Assembly: GCA_017306865.1 (NCBI GenBank) | Contig: JAFKHH010000025.1 | Span: 1 to 64,000 of the forward strand | Direction of reading: 5' to 3' | Source: Filimonas sp. | Lineage (GTDB): Bacteria; Bacteroidota; Bacteroidia; Chitinophagales; Chitinophagaceae | DNA: 64,000 bases | Shown here: positions 26,843 through 35,643 of the stretch, in pieces | Layout of the letters: each line of letters begins with the position of its first letter | Position numbering within the stretch: position 1 is the stretch's first letter | The notes under the pieces: generated by a model | Seen by the model: the letters and a program-made list of their open reading frames with translations, nothing else | Databases searched by the model: none | Told to the model about the DNA's origin: nothing | Made by a program: the position numbers and the translations under genes

Positions 26843-27422
26843 CTTTCTGCGTTTTCTTGACAAATAACACCCATAAAACAAAAGTTAATGCATACACCAC
26901 TGCTTTAAACAAATAATGGTGAGCAAAATCCCGGGCCGACATATTATGCAAATACATTTGGGCCAACAACACCAATCTTATAATGTTAGCAATATAAATA
27001 GCAGCAACACCTATGATGGAGAAAAGCAAGATCTTTTTAAATGAAGAAGGAAAAGAAAACAAAAAACCAATATATAGAACATATAACTCTAACGCATTAC
27101 ATGGATCTGCAACGCCTACTACTTTCCTTCCTGATAACAGAAGCATATCCATACAAACAATTTCATTGGTTACCAGATCAGGATTACACTCTTCTCTAAT
27201 ACCCGTTTCACTACCGGGATGCATTTGTTGCAACGTCCATCTTGCACCAGCCGAAGATATATGTGTCAACGGTGCGTCTATGATACGACCATTAAATAAA
27301 AAAAGATGATAGATTAATTTCCAGATGATAAAAATGAGCGCTGCTCTTTTAAGAAAAACCTGTATTTCCTTTGGAATATCGCTCCATGTGGTTTTCAACC
27401 AGCCGATCACGTTCATAAGCAT
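26823..27422 (-). CDS. Exosortase/archaeosortase-family transpeptidase
   Basis: 199 residues with about five membrane segments. The exosortase catalytic triad is visible: Cys108 in VGVADPCNALELYVLYIGF, Arg149 in IANIIRLVLLAQ, and His168/169 in ARDFAHHYLFKAVVY. The family cleaves and anchors proteins with a short C-terminal sorting tail at the cell surface, often with exopolysaccharide export. Overlaps its membrane partner gene. No obvious cargo with a C-terminal sorting tail, and no polysaccharide genes, lie beside it. Start may be Met1 or Met3. Confidence 0.8.
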   Translation of the reverse strand: MLMNVIGWLKTTWSDIPKEIQVFLKRAALIFIIWKLIYHLFLFNGRIIDAPLTHISSAGARWTLQQMHPGSETGIREECNPDLVTNEIVCMDMLLLSGRKVVGVADPCNALELYVLYIGFLFSFPSSFKKILLFSIIGVAAIYIANIIRLVLLAQMYLHNMSARDFAHHYLFKAVVYALTFVLWVLFVKKTQKDEVAAA

Positions 27423-27524
27423 AAGGGCATTAGAATCTCAAAAATAGCCGGATTACCTATTCCATCATGTGAAAAGCGTGTGTTATTTTTTTATATAAAA
27501 CTGCAATATGTAGTAGCTTATCTC

Positions 27525-28298
27525 TTATGCGATTTTAGAAGGGGCTGCGCCAAATTGCTTTTTAAACGTATAGGAAAAGTGAGACAAATCCTCAAACCCA
27601 AGATCAAGGTATATATCAGAAGCTTGTTTCTTTTTCTCTTTTATCAGGTAATACGCCTCTCTTAAACGCCTATTCAGTAACCATTTGCTGGGCGTTTCAT
27701 GAAATATCCGCTCAAAATCACGCTTAAAAGTGGATAAACTCCTGCCTGTGAGATAAGCAAACCGCTCCAGTTTTACATTGAAATGATAGTTCTGCTTCAT
27801 AAAAGCCTCCAGGTCTAGCTTACCTGGTACAGAAAAGTCAAACAGTACATTACGCAATGTTGGATCTTGCTGTAGCAAAAGCAGGACACCTTCTTTCTGT
27901 TTCAGCCTGATCAGCGCATTGCTACCTGCGGGCAGCTCTTTATATGCCTGTAGCGATTGTATATAAGATATAAGTAAGGTGGATGACGGCAGTTTTGCAA
28001 ACGCAGGTACTTCAACGTGATCGTTCGCGGTATATCCTTGTTCCATACTGACTTCCCGCAATACATCATCATCGAAATAGATGGATATGGACATAAACTC
28101 ACCCTTCTCTTCGGGAAGTTTTTTAAACTTCACCAGGTGATTACGCCGGGAGGTAAAAATATCTCCTTTGCCAAATGCTATTCTATGCAAACCATCATCC
28201 AGCTCCATTACGCCGGACAGGACCATGCCTAGGCTATGCGTCGACACAAACTGTTCGCCCTCGCGGAATAAAGCCAGATGACAGGAATAATTGATCAT
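27525..28298 (-). CDS. AraC-family transcriptional regulator
   Basis: 257 residues. An N-terminal cupin-like sensing domain is followed by two C-terminal HTH motifs (ERFAYLTGRSLSTFKRDFERIFHETPSKWLLNRRL; ASDIYLDLGFEDLSHFSYTFKKQFGAAPSKIA). It begins 3 bases after the stop of the aldehyde dehydrogenase gene, so the two form an operon. It is a paralogue of the regulator at 30396, sharing GRSLSTF-RDF and LGFE-LSHFS blocks. Confidence 0.9.
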   Translation of the reverse strand: MINYSCHLALFREGEQFVSTHSLGMVLSGVMELDDGLHRIAFGKGDIFTSRRNHLVKFKKLPEEKGEFMSISIYFDDDVLREVSMEQGYTANDHVEVPAFAKLPSSTLLISYIQSLQAYKELPAGSNALIRLKQKEGVLLLLQQDPTLRNVLFDFSVPGKLDLEAFMKQNYHFNVKLERFAYLTGRSLSTFKRDFERIFHETPSKWLLNRRLREAYYLIKEKKKQASDIYLDLGFEDLSHFSYTFKKQFGAAPSKIA

Positions 28299-28301
28299 AT
28301 A

Positions 28302-29717
28302 CTATTGTAAAATCGCTTTAGGTTCAAGATACGCTTCTAATCCATATACACCATATTCTCTTCCTATGCCAGATTGCTTAAAGCCTCCAAATGGAGCCTG
28401 CGGATCGTGAACAAACTGGTTAATACAAACCCGGCCTGCATTGATCTGGGCCGCCACACGCTCCGCATGTTTTACATCACCGGAACTTATATATGCAGCA
28501 AGTCCATACGTAGTATCATTCGCAATTGCAATGGCGTCAGCTTCGTCCTTATAAGGTATAATGGACAATACCGGCCCGAAAATCTCCTCCTGCGCTATAC
28601 GCATATCATTACGAACATTGGTAAAAATAGTCAGCTTCACGAAGTTGCCTTTCTCCAATCCCGCTGGTTTACCTTCTCCCCCGGCCAGCAATATGGCCCC
28701 TTCGTCCTTACCTAGTTTAATATAACCCTGTACCCGGTCATATTGTTTTTCACTTACCAGTGGGCCTATATTGGTCTCTGCATTATTGGGTAGCCCTACT
28801 TTCACCTGTGCCGCTGCCGCTTTAGCCAAAGCATTTACCTCGTCCAGCTTGGATGCGGGAACAAGTAACCGTGTAGGTGCTATGCAAGCCTGTCCACTGT
28901 TCATACCTACACCAAAAACTGCCTGCATAATAGCAGCAGGTAATTCTGCGTCATCCAGGATGATATTAGGTGATTTACCCCCCAATTCCAGTGTTACCCG
29001 CTTCATTGTATCTACAGCGCCTTTTGCTATGGACTTGCCTACTGCAGTCGATCCGGTAAAAGATATTTTAGCTACATCCTTGTGCGTGGTAATGGCATTG
29101 CCAACTACATTTCCCAGGCCATTTACAATATTGATCACACCGTTTGGCAAGCCGGCTTTATGCAGGCATTCCGCCAGTAACTGTGTTTGACGTGCGCTCA
29201 TTTCGCTTGGTTTAATCACCGTTGTACAACCTGCTGCCACAGCGGCTGCCAGTTTATTGCAGATAAAACTATTGCTGGCATTCCATGGAGTAATGATACC
29301 CGCAATGCCTAGCGATTCCAATCGCACTTTAGATTTTCCAACTGTTTTTTCAAACTCGAAGTGTTGTAATGTTTCTATCATATTGGAGAATGCATCAATC
29401 CCATTTTGAACACTCATCCGGGAGAATTGCAACGTGCCTCCGTACTCTTCCACCATTACCTGCACCAGCTCCTCTTTACGGGCATTCACTGCGGCTTGCA
29501 GTTGGTGCAAATACTGAATGCGTTCTTCTTTTGTTGTTTTTGAAAATAATGGTAAAGCTCGCTTTGCGGCTGCCACAGCTAATGCTACGTCTGCTTCATC
29601 TCCCAAGACCACCTCGCCGGTCTTTTCGTTGGTTACCGGGCTGATCAGTTCAAATATTTCTGTTCCATGCGGGTTTACAAACGCCCCATCTATATACACC
29701 TGTTGTATCTTTTGCAT
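28302..29717 (-). CDS. NAD(P)-dependent aldehyde dehydrogenase
   Basis: 471 residues, normal length for the family. Motifs: the general-base region LELGGKSPNIILDDAELP (Glu), the catalytic Cys in GVGMNSGQACIAPTRLL, the cofactor turn FTGSTAVGKSIAKGA, and the C-terminal PFGGFKQSGIGREYG. It oxidises an aldehyde to the acid; substrate cannot be read from sequence. It is followed directly by an AraC regulator, suggesting aldehyde-responsive autoregulation (inference). Confidence 0.92.
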   Translation of the reverse strand: MQKIQQVYIDGAFVNPHGTEIFELISPVTNEKTGEVVLGDEADVALAVAAAKRALPLFSKTTKEERIQYLHQLQAAVNARKEELVQVMVEEYGGTLQFSRMSVQNGIDAFSNMIETLQHFEFEKTVGKSKVRLESLGIAGIITPWNASNSFICNKLAAAVAAGCTTVIKPSEMSARQTQLLAECLHKAGLPNGVINIVNGLGNVVGNAITTHKDVAKISFTGSTAVGKSIAKGAVDTMKRVTLELGGKSPNIILDDAELPAAIMQAVFGVGMNSGQACIAPTRLLVPASKLDEVNALAKAAAAQVKVGLPNNAETNIGPLVSEKQYDRVQGYIKLGKDEGAILLAGGEGKPAGLEKGNFVKLTIFTNVRNDMRIAQEEIFGPVLSIIPYKDEADAIAIANDTTYGLAAYISSGDVKHAERVAAQINAGRVCINQFVHDPQAPFGGFKQSGIGREYGVYGLEAYLEPKAILQ

Positions 29718-29998
29718 ATACTAAAATTTATACTACAAAGTTCTATCACATTTGCTCCGGGCGTTTGGCTGATCAGTCCAATTTTGGTTTGTTAAAAAGT
29801 TCACCTGTGAAAGTTTTCTCATATCCACCGCATTCACCATTAACCCCTTTTGTCCAGATGTCATCACCAATCAAATGAATTATTTTTCTATAGCATCAAC
29901 TTATTCAGACTATATTTGTTACTATTAGCTCATGATCAAACACACCCACACTATTTTCCCGCTGTACCCACTGATTGACTGCTTAAATCAAACATAAT

Positions 29999-30373
29999 TT
30001 GAAACGAATTTTACTCGTCGATGACGACATGGATGACTTGTTCTTTTTTTGCGAAGCATTGGGAGAAGTTGCTCCTCAAATTGAATGTGAGACTGCATTC
30101 AATGGAAAACATGCGTTACACAAGCTGCAACATGAACGACCGTTTTTCTTTGATATTATTATCACAGACATCAACATGCCGTTAATGGATGGCAAATCAC
30201 TTATAGAGGCAACTAAAACATTCAACCATTGCCCGCCTATTATCATCTTATCTACTAGCAGGGAAGATCCGGCACTCCTTTTACTAGGCGCTGCAAAAGT
30301 TTACAGAAAGCCCTCTTTTACAATTCAGCTAAAGAAGATCATAGAAGAAATCATTGAAACGTATTCTATCTAA
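29999..30373 (+). CDS. Single-domain response regulator (TTG start)
   Basis: 124 residues, a lone receiver domain with acidic pocket VDDDMDD, phospho-acceptor Asp57 in IIITDINMPLMDG, Ser85/Thr86 in ILSTS, and Lys104 in VYRKPSF. There is no output domain. The only start that gives the full first strand (KRILLVDDD) is TTG at 29999. Such CheY/Rcp-like proteins usually pass a phosphate to a partner kinase; the nearest kinase gene is at 24622. It is isolated between divergent genes. Confidence 0.9.
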   Translation: MKRILLVDDDMDDLFFFCEALGEVAPQIECETAFNGKHALHKLQHERPFFFDIIITDINMPLMDGKSLIEATKTFNHCPPIIILSTSREDPALLLLGAAKVYRKPSFTIQLKKIIEEIIETYSI

Positions 30374-30395
30374 GAAATAGCATTGTTACATTAAA

Positions 30396-31211
30396 TCAAT
30401 TCCTCTTTTCACCCAATTCTGATGGAGAATATCCATAAAGCTTTTTGAACGCAAATGAAAAATGTGACAGGTTTTCAAAACCAACTTCGAGGTACACATC
30501 AACCGGCCTTTTCCTCTTTTCACTTAATTCATAATGTGCCAGCTCTAGCCGTTTTTGTACCAGCCACTTTTGCGGTGTAGTTCGAAACAACCTTTTAAAA
30601 TCCCGGTTAAAAGTAGAAAGGCTTCTGCCTGTAAGGTAACCGATCTTTTTTGCAGGCATATTAAACATAAAATTTTTTTCCATAAAACTGACGAGATCTA
30701 TCTTCCCCGGCTCATCAAAATTGGCCAGCAATTGATCTATGTCAGCATCTATCACTCTCAAAATGCTGATCGCCTCATTTATCTTCAGATCTGCTATTGA
30801 CTCAGGTAGCTTATCCTGCAGGTCAAAGTAAGGTATTAAAGAGGCCAGGCAGCTTTTAAGTAATGGATGTTCTTTGTATGAGCGAATCTTTTGTGACACA
30901 GGTTGGCTACCATAGGTTTCTTTATCACGATAAATATTAGCAAGACGCTCTGTGGTCAAATGCATGGCAACAGCCTTATGTGGAAGTCCATCTTTGGGGT
31001 AATTAATGATCGTTGCAGGTTGATTACGGGGAATCAGGAAAATATCTCCAGCTCCAAACAAGTAGGTCGTATCAGCTTGTATAATCTTTGTTTCACCTGA
31101 AATAAACCAGACTAACATGTGATATTCAAACAGCACTTCTGTTTTAAACAACTTGTCGTCATAACTGGACAGCTTAATGTCAGGTGTAATATATTTTATC
31201 TGGAAATCCAT
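30396..31211 (-). CDS. AraC-family transcriptional regulator
   Basis: 271 residues. An N-terminal cupin-like domain (YLFGAGDIFLIPRNQPATI) is followed by a double HTH (KKIGYLTGRSLSTFNRDFKRLFRTTPQKWLVQKRL; PVDVYLEVGFENLSHFSFAFKKLYGYSPSEL). It lies 85 bases downstream of the SDR gene on the same strand. Paralogue of the 27525 regulator, which likewise follows an oxidoreductase gene. Confidence 0.9.
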   Translation of the reverse strand: MDFQIKYITPDIKLSSYDDKLFKTEVLFEYHMLVWFISGETKIIQADTTYLFGAGDIFLIPRNQPATIINYPKDGLPHKAVAMHLTTERLANIYRDKETYGSQPVSQKIRSYKEHPLLKSCLASLIPYFDLQDKLPESIADLKINEAISILRVIDADIDQLLANFDEPGKIDLVSFMEKNFMFNMPAKKIGYLTGRSLSTFNRDFKRLFRTTPQKWLVQKRLELAHYELSEKRKRPVDVYLEVGFENLSHFSFAFKKLYGYSPSELGEKRN

Positions 31212-31296
31212 ATTATACTTATACGGTCTGATACACCGAATGGTTTGTCGATTAAAAATAATTCAATATACTAAAGCAAGTATGCTATACCTTTCA

Positions 31297-32316
31297 TTAG
31301 TCAGCATTAAATACAATACCTGTCATACGCTCACTCAGTGCCCATAACCGTTGTGCGTTCTCTTTATCTAACGAATAATCCCGCACACCTCTTAATGTAG
31401 ACGGCTCGTTGTATAAATGTTCTATATTACCAGCATCCAGCTCAGCCACATCTGCATCTTCACAATATACACCACCTATATTATTAAGTAAAGGACTTGT
31501 CGCACACCATATTGTTGTTGCTGCGCCTTGTGGTATGGTTTTAAGTTTTGCTGCTACTTCAGGAAAAATATTACCATCCTGGTCGTGTGTTCCCATCTGC
31601 TTAAAAAGCTCCATCGGTGCCTCACGCCCAAGGTCTGTACTATTTACAGAGCCTGGATGTAATGAATATGCGCGTATATTAGATGTTTTTCCCCTGCTAT
31701 CCAGTTCTACAGCAAATAAATTGTTAGCTGTTTTCGACTGGCCATATCCTTGCAATGTTTCATATTCACGCAGTTCAAAATCCGGATCATCAAAATTAAA
31801 CGGTGCCATCTGGTGCCCGAAAGAAGATACATTTATCACCCTTGCACCATTGGCTTTTTTCAGCGCAGGCCATAACCTTGCAGTCAACAGGAAATGCCCA
31901 AGGTGATTAGTTGACAATTGCGATTCATGCCCTCTTTTATCACGACGTAACGGAACCCACATAATACCTGCATTATTGATCAATAAATGCAGTGGCCTGC
32001 CGGAAGCAATAAATTTCGTTGCAAATGCGTCAACCGATGCAGGATCTGTGAGTTCCATTGTACCGAGTTCCACACGGCACAAGCCCTCTAAATTACGTTT
32101 TGCTTTTTCTATATCACGCGCCGGAATCACCACTGTTGCTCCTGCGTCTACCAATGTCTTTGTTGTTTCAAGACCTATACCTGCATAGCCTCCGGTCACT
32201 ATAGCAGTCTTGCCGGAAAGATCTATCCCCTTAATAACATCTTTGGTTGTAGATTTTGCATTAAAACCTGATAGCAATGGCTGTTGCAGCGCGCCATAAT
32301 AATTATTCTGTTTCAT
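31297..32316 (-). CDS. Short-chain dehydrogenase/reductase (retinol-dehydrogenase-like)
   Basis: 339 residues, at the long end for an SDR. Rossmann motif TGGYAGIGLETT, NNAG in LLINNAGIMWVP, catalytic Ser in VINVSSFGHQ, and YGQSK as the YxxxK pair. The extended C-terminus with DADVAELDA and ALSERMTG matches the WW-domain-oxidoreductase/retinol-dehydrogenase-like bacterial SDRs. Substrate unknown. It is followed by an AraC regulator. Confidence 0.9.
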   Translation of the reverse strand: MKQNNYYGALQQPLLSGFNAKSTTKDVIKGIDLSGKTAIVTGGYAGIGLETTKTLVDAGATVVIPARDIEKAKRNLEGLCRVELGTMELTDPASVDAFATKFIASGRPLHLLINNAGIMWVPLRRDKRGHESQLSTNHLGHFLLTARLWPALKKANGARVINVSSFGHQMAPFNFDDPDFELREYETLQGYGQSKTANNLFAVELDSRGKTSNIRAYSLHPGSVNSTDLGREAPMELFKQMGTHDQDGNIFPEVAAKLKTIPQGAATTIWCATSPLLNNIGGVYCEDADVAELDAGNIEHLYNEPSTLRGVRDYSLDKENAQRLWALSERMTGIVFNAD

Positions 32317-32470
32317 TCAACTTGTATTTTGTTTAAACAAAACTAGTACGCACACAAGCTGGGTGTTTTGTTTAAAACGTCATTCTTGTTTTGCTGAAAC
32401 TGTCACTGTAAAATCAGGAAAGAGTAAGAGAAGGAAAATAACGTTTGGACGTTGACTTCAGATCACTAGA

Positions 32471-32494
32471 AACCGGGCTTAGAAAAGCCCGGTT
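32471..32494. terminator. Bidirectional hairpin terminator
   Basis: A perfect 10-bp stem AACCGGGCTT / AAGCCCGGTT with a 4-nt loop. Short T runs on either side are weak. It lies downstream of the small minus-strand gene at 32599 and upstream of the SDR gene. Confidence 0.55.
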
Positions 32495-32598
32495 TTCAAC
32501 CCTAAACCCTAAAAAAATAGGAAGTGCAAAAGTAATTGGTTGATTGGTTTTTACAAGGCTTTTTTTCCCGTATTGAAATTTTCTTTTAAAAAATTTGT

Positions 32599-32895
32599 TC
32601 ACATCGTTAATAAACTACCGAATGGGTCGGCGATCTCTGCTTTTTTTCCGGTCATAAAAGCTTCTACATTTTCAAGTACAATCATCGCTTTTGCTGCATC
32701 CCCAATATTATCCATCTTCCCAATTACCTGCAGCCCGCGCTTGCGGCTACTCTCCAGTATGGGCCGTAAATATTCATTCTTCACTTGCTCACTTACTATA
32801 CGCAGGTTTGTGCCATCAGTAAAAGTATATTCGCCAGCTTTTTTAAACGGAAGGTTAAGGACATAAATACGATAACGCCACTGTTTAGGATTCAT
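32599..32895 (-). CDS. Hypothetical protein, about 98 residues
   Basis: The frame is open to 32928. The Met at 32895 (MNPKQWRYRIYVLNLPFKKAGEYTF) is a plausible start and the 11 extra upstream residues are unremarkable. The protein is basic and soluble, with the pattern DGTNLRIVSEQVKNEYLRPILESSRKRGLQVIGKMDNIGDAAKAMIVLENVEAFMTG. I do not recognise a family. It is a single gene divergent from 33094. Confidence 0.55.
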   Translation of the reverse strand: MNPKQWRYRIYVLNLPFKKAGEYTFTDGTNLRIVSEQVKNEYLRPILESSRKRGLQVIGKMDNIGDAAKAMIVLENVEAFMTGKKAEIADPFGSLLTM

Positions 32896-33093
32896 TTGCT
32901 TTTCGAGTATAATACAGGTCTTGGTCATGCATTGGATTAAGATTGAAAGATAAAATATTTCCCTTGCAACACAATTGACTATTGTTACCTATTTATACAA
33001 CCTTGCCACTCCTGCTGATTCTTATATTACTTACTTCAACCGTTTCCATCCTGCTTTAATTTATCTGAATCCGTTAATTTTATAAAAAACACC

Positions 33094-33846
33094 ATGCCAG
33101 CCTTCGAATTTGATACACCACTTATAGATAACAAACCCGCTGCATTCGTAACAGAGATTAAACTGGATGACGCCATACTGGCATTACAAGATGCATGGCC
33201 ATGCACGCTTTATCTTTTCGGTGGTAAAATAGCATCGCCAACACCTAATTATCCAGACGCACACAGGCTCGCATTTACCATTGTTGAAAAAAGAGAGAAT
33301 AGAGAATTTGTTTTTCATGAACTGGAACAACGCACTATTTCTACCATGTTTGTAACACCAGATGAAAAAGACAGATCAGAGATGGTAGATATGCTAAAGC
33401 CTGCTCAATTACCATCACTTCATAGAAAGCCCAAATGGAAAGTGTATGATGGCCAATGGCCTTTTCACGAAGACAAACCTTACCATTTTATAAAACAATT
33501 TTTCTTTGACAGGTCTTTCAAGAACACTGTTTCATGGGATTTTTCTATTTACCTGTTCTCTTTTTTTACACCTGAAAAATTGCACCTGCAAATATTTACA
33601 CAGGATATGAATGAGCAGACAGCAGAAGATCATTACCGGCTGGAAGAAATGATGGCAACGTTTGATGCAGACCTAAAAGATCACAACAAAGTTGAAACAC
33701 TTATAAAAACTGGCGACAAATTTTTCCAGGAGTATGTGCTAGAACATCCAAAATGTGACAATGCCATTATCGCATTGATTGCACAATATGGAAAAACGAA
33801 GAAGCTGAAAGATGCTGCGAAGAAAAGAATATCGAACAAGCAATAA
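33094..33846 (+). CDS. Hypothetical protein, 250 residues
   Basis: No signal peptide or membrane segment. Aromatic-rich middle region (HRKPKWKVYDGQWPFHEDKPYHFIKQFFFD) and a helical, Lys-rich C-terminus (YGKTKKLKDAAKKRISNKQ). No recognised motif. Composition and a clean start (ATG after AAAAAACACC) support a real cytosolic protein. Confidence 0.6.
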   Translation: MPAFEFDTPLIDNKPAAFVTEIKLDDAILALQDAWPCTLYLFGGKIASPTPNYPDAHRLAFTIVEKRENREFVFHELEQRTISTMFVTPDEKDRSEMVDMLKPAQLPSLHRKPKWKVYDGQWPFHEDKPYHFIKQFFFDRSFKNTVSWDFSIYLFSFFTPEKLHLQIFTQDMNEQTAEDHYRLEEMMATFDADLKDHNKVETLIKTGDKFFQEYVLEHPKCDNAIIALIAQYGKTKKLKDAAKKRISNKQ

Positions 33847-34007
33847 CATGTCTATTAGTAACGTCTTCAAACCTGTCAGGTTCTTTCTTGGCGCTTCGCT
33901 AACATGTCGAACAGCAACAACACTTTCCTGGTGTCTCTTCCTATCTTAGTGTCAATTTTTTTAAAACTGGATGATCTACCGCTCTCGCCTTTCTTTATCT
34001 TGTCAAC

Positions 34008-34706
34008 ATGAATATTCATTACTTCCAGCATGTTCCATTTGAATCACCGGGTTATATATCCGAATGGTTATCCGGCAAAGGCTACACGGTAACCTGTACA
34101 AAATTCTATGAACCTGATTACGTGCTGCCTGAGCTTGATAAGATAGATGCACTGATCGTAATGGGCGGCCCTATGGGTGTATATGACGATCATTTATACC
34201 CATGGTTGCCAAAGGAAAAAGCTTTTATAGAAGACGCGATACATGCAAGTAAAAAAGTATTAGGCATTTGCCTGGGTGGGCAATTAATTACGACTTGCTT
34301 AGGTGCGTATGTAAACACTGCTCCTCATAAAGAAATAGGTTGGTTCCCTGTTTACCCTACCGGCGAAAAAACAACTTATACATGGCTTGATGATCTTTTC
34401 ATTGATAGCCCAACTGTTTTTCATTGGCATGGCGACCGGTTTGACATTCCTTATGGCGCGCATAACCTTGCCAGCTCTGATGTCAACATAAACCAGGCAT
34501 TTCTGTACAAGGATCATGTACTTGCTTTACAATTTCATTTAGAAGTAATGGAAGATAACGTGCAAGCTATGTTAACGCATTGCGGACAAGAGTTAACCGC
34601 GGTAAAGCATATTCAATCGCAGCAGGAAATACTGGAAGGTAAAAAGTATATCCAACATACAAATGAATTGATGAAACGCATTTTGGAAAACTTCATTGGG
34701 GCTTAA
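34008..34706 (+). CDS. Class I glutamine amidotransferase-like protein
   Basis: 232 residues. GATase-1 motifs: the nucleophile elbow GICLGGQLI (Cys), an oxyanion-type loop VMGGPMGVYDD, and the His-x-Glu pair in LALQFHLEV. Similar to the free-standing GMP-synthase-like amidotransferases (YfeJ type) whose substrates are usually unknown; some are gamma-glutamyl-peptide hydrolases. It ends 11 bases before the PPTase stop on the opposite strand, so it converges with the left edge of the pigment cluster and is probably not part of it. Confidence 0.85.
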   Translation: MNIHYFQHVPFESPGYISEWLSGKGYTVTCTKFYEPDYVLPELDKIDALIVMGGPMGVYDDHLYPWLPKEKAFIEDAIHASKKVLGICLGGQLITTCLGAYVNTAPHKEIGWFPVYPTGEKTTYTWLDDLFIDSPTVFHWHGDRFDIPYGAHNLASSDVNINQAFLYKDHVLALQFHLEVMEDNVQAMLTHCGQELTAVKHIQSQQEILEGKKYIQHTNELMKRILENFIGA

Positions 34707-34717
34707 ACAAAAAGTAA

Positions 34718-35386
34718 CTATAGAACACAGTCGCTCTTTTGCGGTAGACAAGAGAATGCCACATAATTCCCATGATGGGAAAAAGAAACAGGCATGTTAC
34801 TTACAATGCCATCAACAGTAACGACAGGATAACCTACTTCGTTTTTCCTTACACTTATACGTTCCGTATTGGAATAGCTGAAATGTTTTGTAAAAAGCTC
34901 ACGTACAGCAAGTGATTGTTCTTCATAAGTATCCTTGTCTGTACGTTGTATGGCCCATTGGGTTTCAGTTTCCCGGTGTGCCTGGGCTATGGAGTGGATC
35001 ACATCTTTGTAAAAGTAAGATGTTCCGTAAAATGTGTGCCCATCAAGTGATATCACAGATCTTACGGAAACATCCGCTTTATACATATAATCTACGGTTT
35101 CAACATTATTCAATTGCAGAATTGCGCCAGGCGCAACGGATAATTCCTGTACAATTGTTTTGCGGGGAGCAAAATGCAGGGCCGGATTATTTCGCTTGTG
35201 AAACTTAAAAACGGATTCTTTAATAGACCATAACAACCAGACGTATGTAACAAAGGGCAGTTCATTATGCGCATTGTACATTTCTATTTCAGCAGGAACC
35301 AGCATTTTACCAAAAAAACGTGGCTGTGCAGTACGTTGGTTGTCTATTTTTGAAAGATCTACAATATCGTTTCCGGTACTGATCAA
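34718..35386 (-). CDS. 4'-phosphopantetheinyl transferase (Sfp type)
   Basis: The frame is open to 35425, but TTG at 35386 overlaps the ACP stop as TTGA, is preceded by AAGAAAAG, and places the conserved GNDIVDLSKI (Mg-binding Asp) at the very N-terminus. That gives about 222 residues. The second signature is WSIKESVFKFHK (the W-x-x-KE-S motif). It transfers phosphopantetheine to the ACPs of the pigment pathway, which accept it at Ser in the genes at 35383 and 45028. Last gene of the leftward block. Confidence 0.85.
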   Translation of the reverse strand: MISTGNDIVDLSKIDNQRTAQPRFFGKMLVPAEIEMYNAHNELPFVTYVWLLWSIKESVFKFHKRNNPALHFAPRKTIVQELSVAPGAILQLNNVETVDYMYKADVSVRSVISLDGHTFYGTSYFYKDVIHSIAQAHRETETQWAIQRTDKDTYEEQSLAVRELFTKHFSYSNTERISVRKNEVGYPVVTVDGIVSNMPVSFSHHGNYVAFSCLPQKSDCVL

Positions 35387-35640
35387 TTCTTTTCTTTCAT
35401 TTTTTCCAAAATGACATCGATACAACTACCTACATTATTAATCTTTTCTGCAGCATCCATATCTATTTCGATATCGTATTTATTTTCTGCGTCGATAATA
35501 ATATCAACAAGGTTTGCAGAATTTATTTTCAGGTCCTGCGTAAGACTTGTTTCTTCATTAATTGAATTAAGGGCCTCTTTGTTCACTGTATAGGGAGCCA
35601 ACACTTTCTTTAATTCCTCAAGGATTACTTGTCTATCCAT
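35383..35640 (-). CDS. Acyl carrier protein
   Basis: 85 residues, acidic, four-helix ACP pattern. The phosphopantetheine site is Ser41 in DLKINSANLVDIIIDAE, with Asn instead of the usual Asp before Ser. It overlaps the PPTase start and lies 3 bases after the ketosynthase gene, so it carries intermediates of the aryl polyene/flexirubin pathway. Confidence 0.88.
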   Translation of the reverse strand: MDRQVILEELKKVLAPYTVNKEALNSINEETSLTQDLKINSANLVDIIIDAENKYDIEIDMDAAEKINNVGSCIDVILEKMKEKN

Positions 35641-35643
35641 TGT

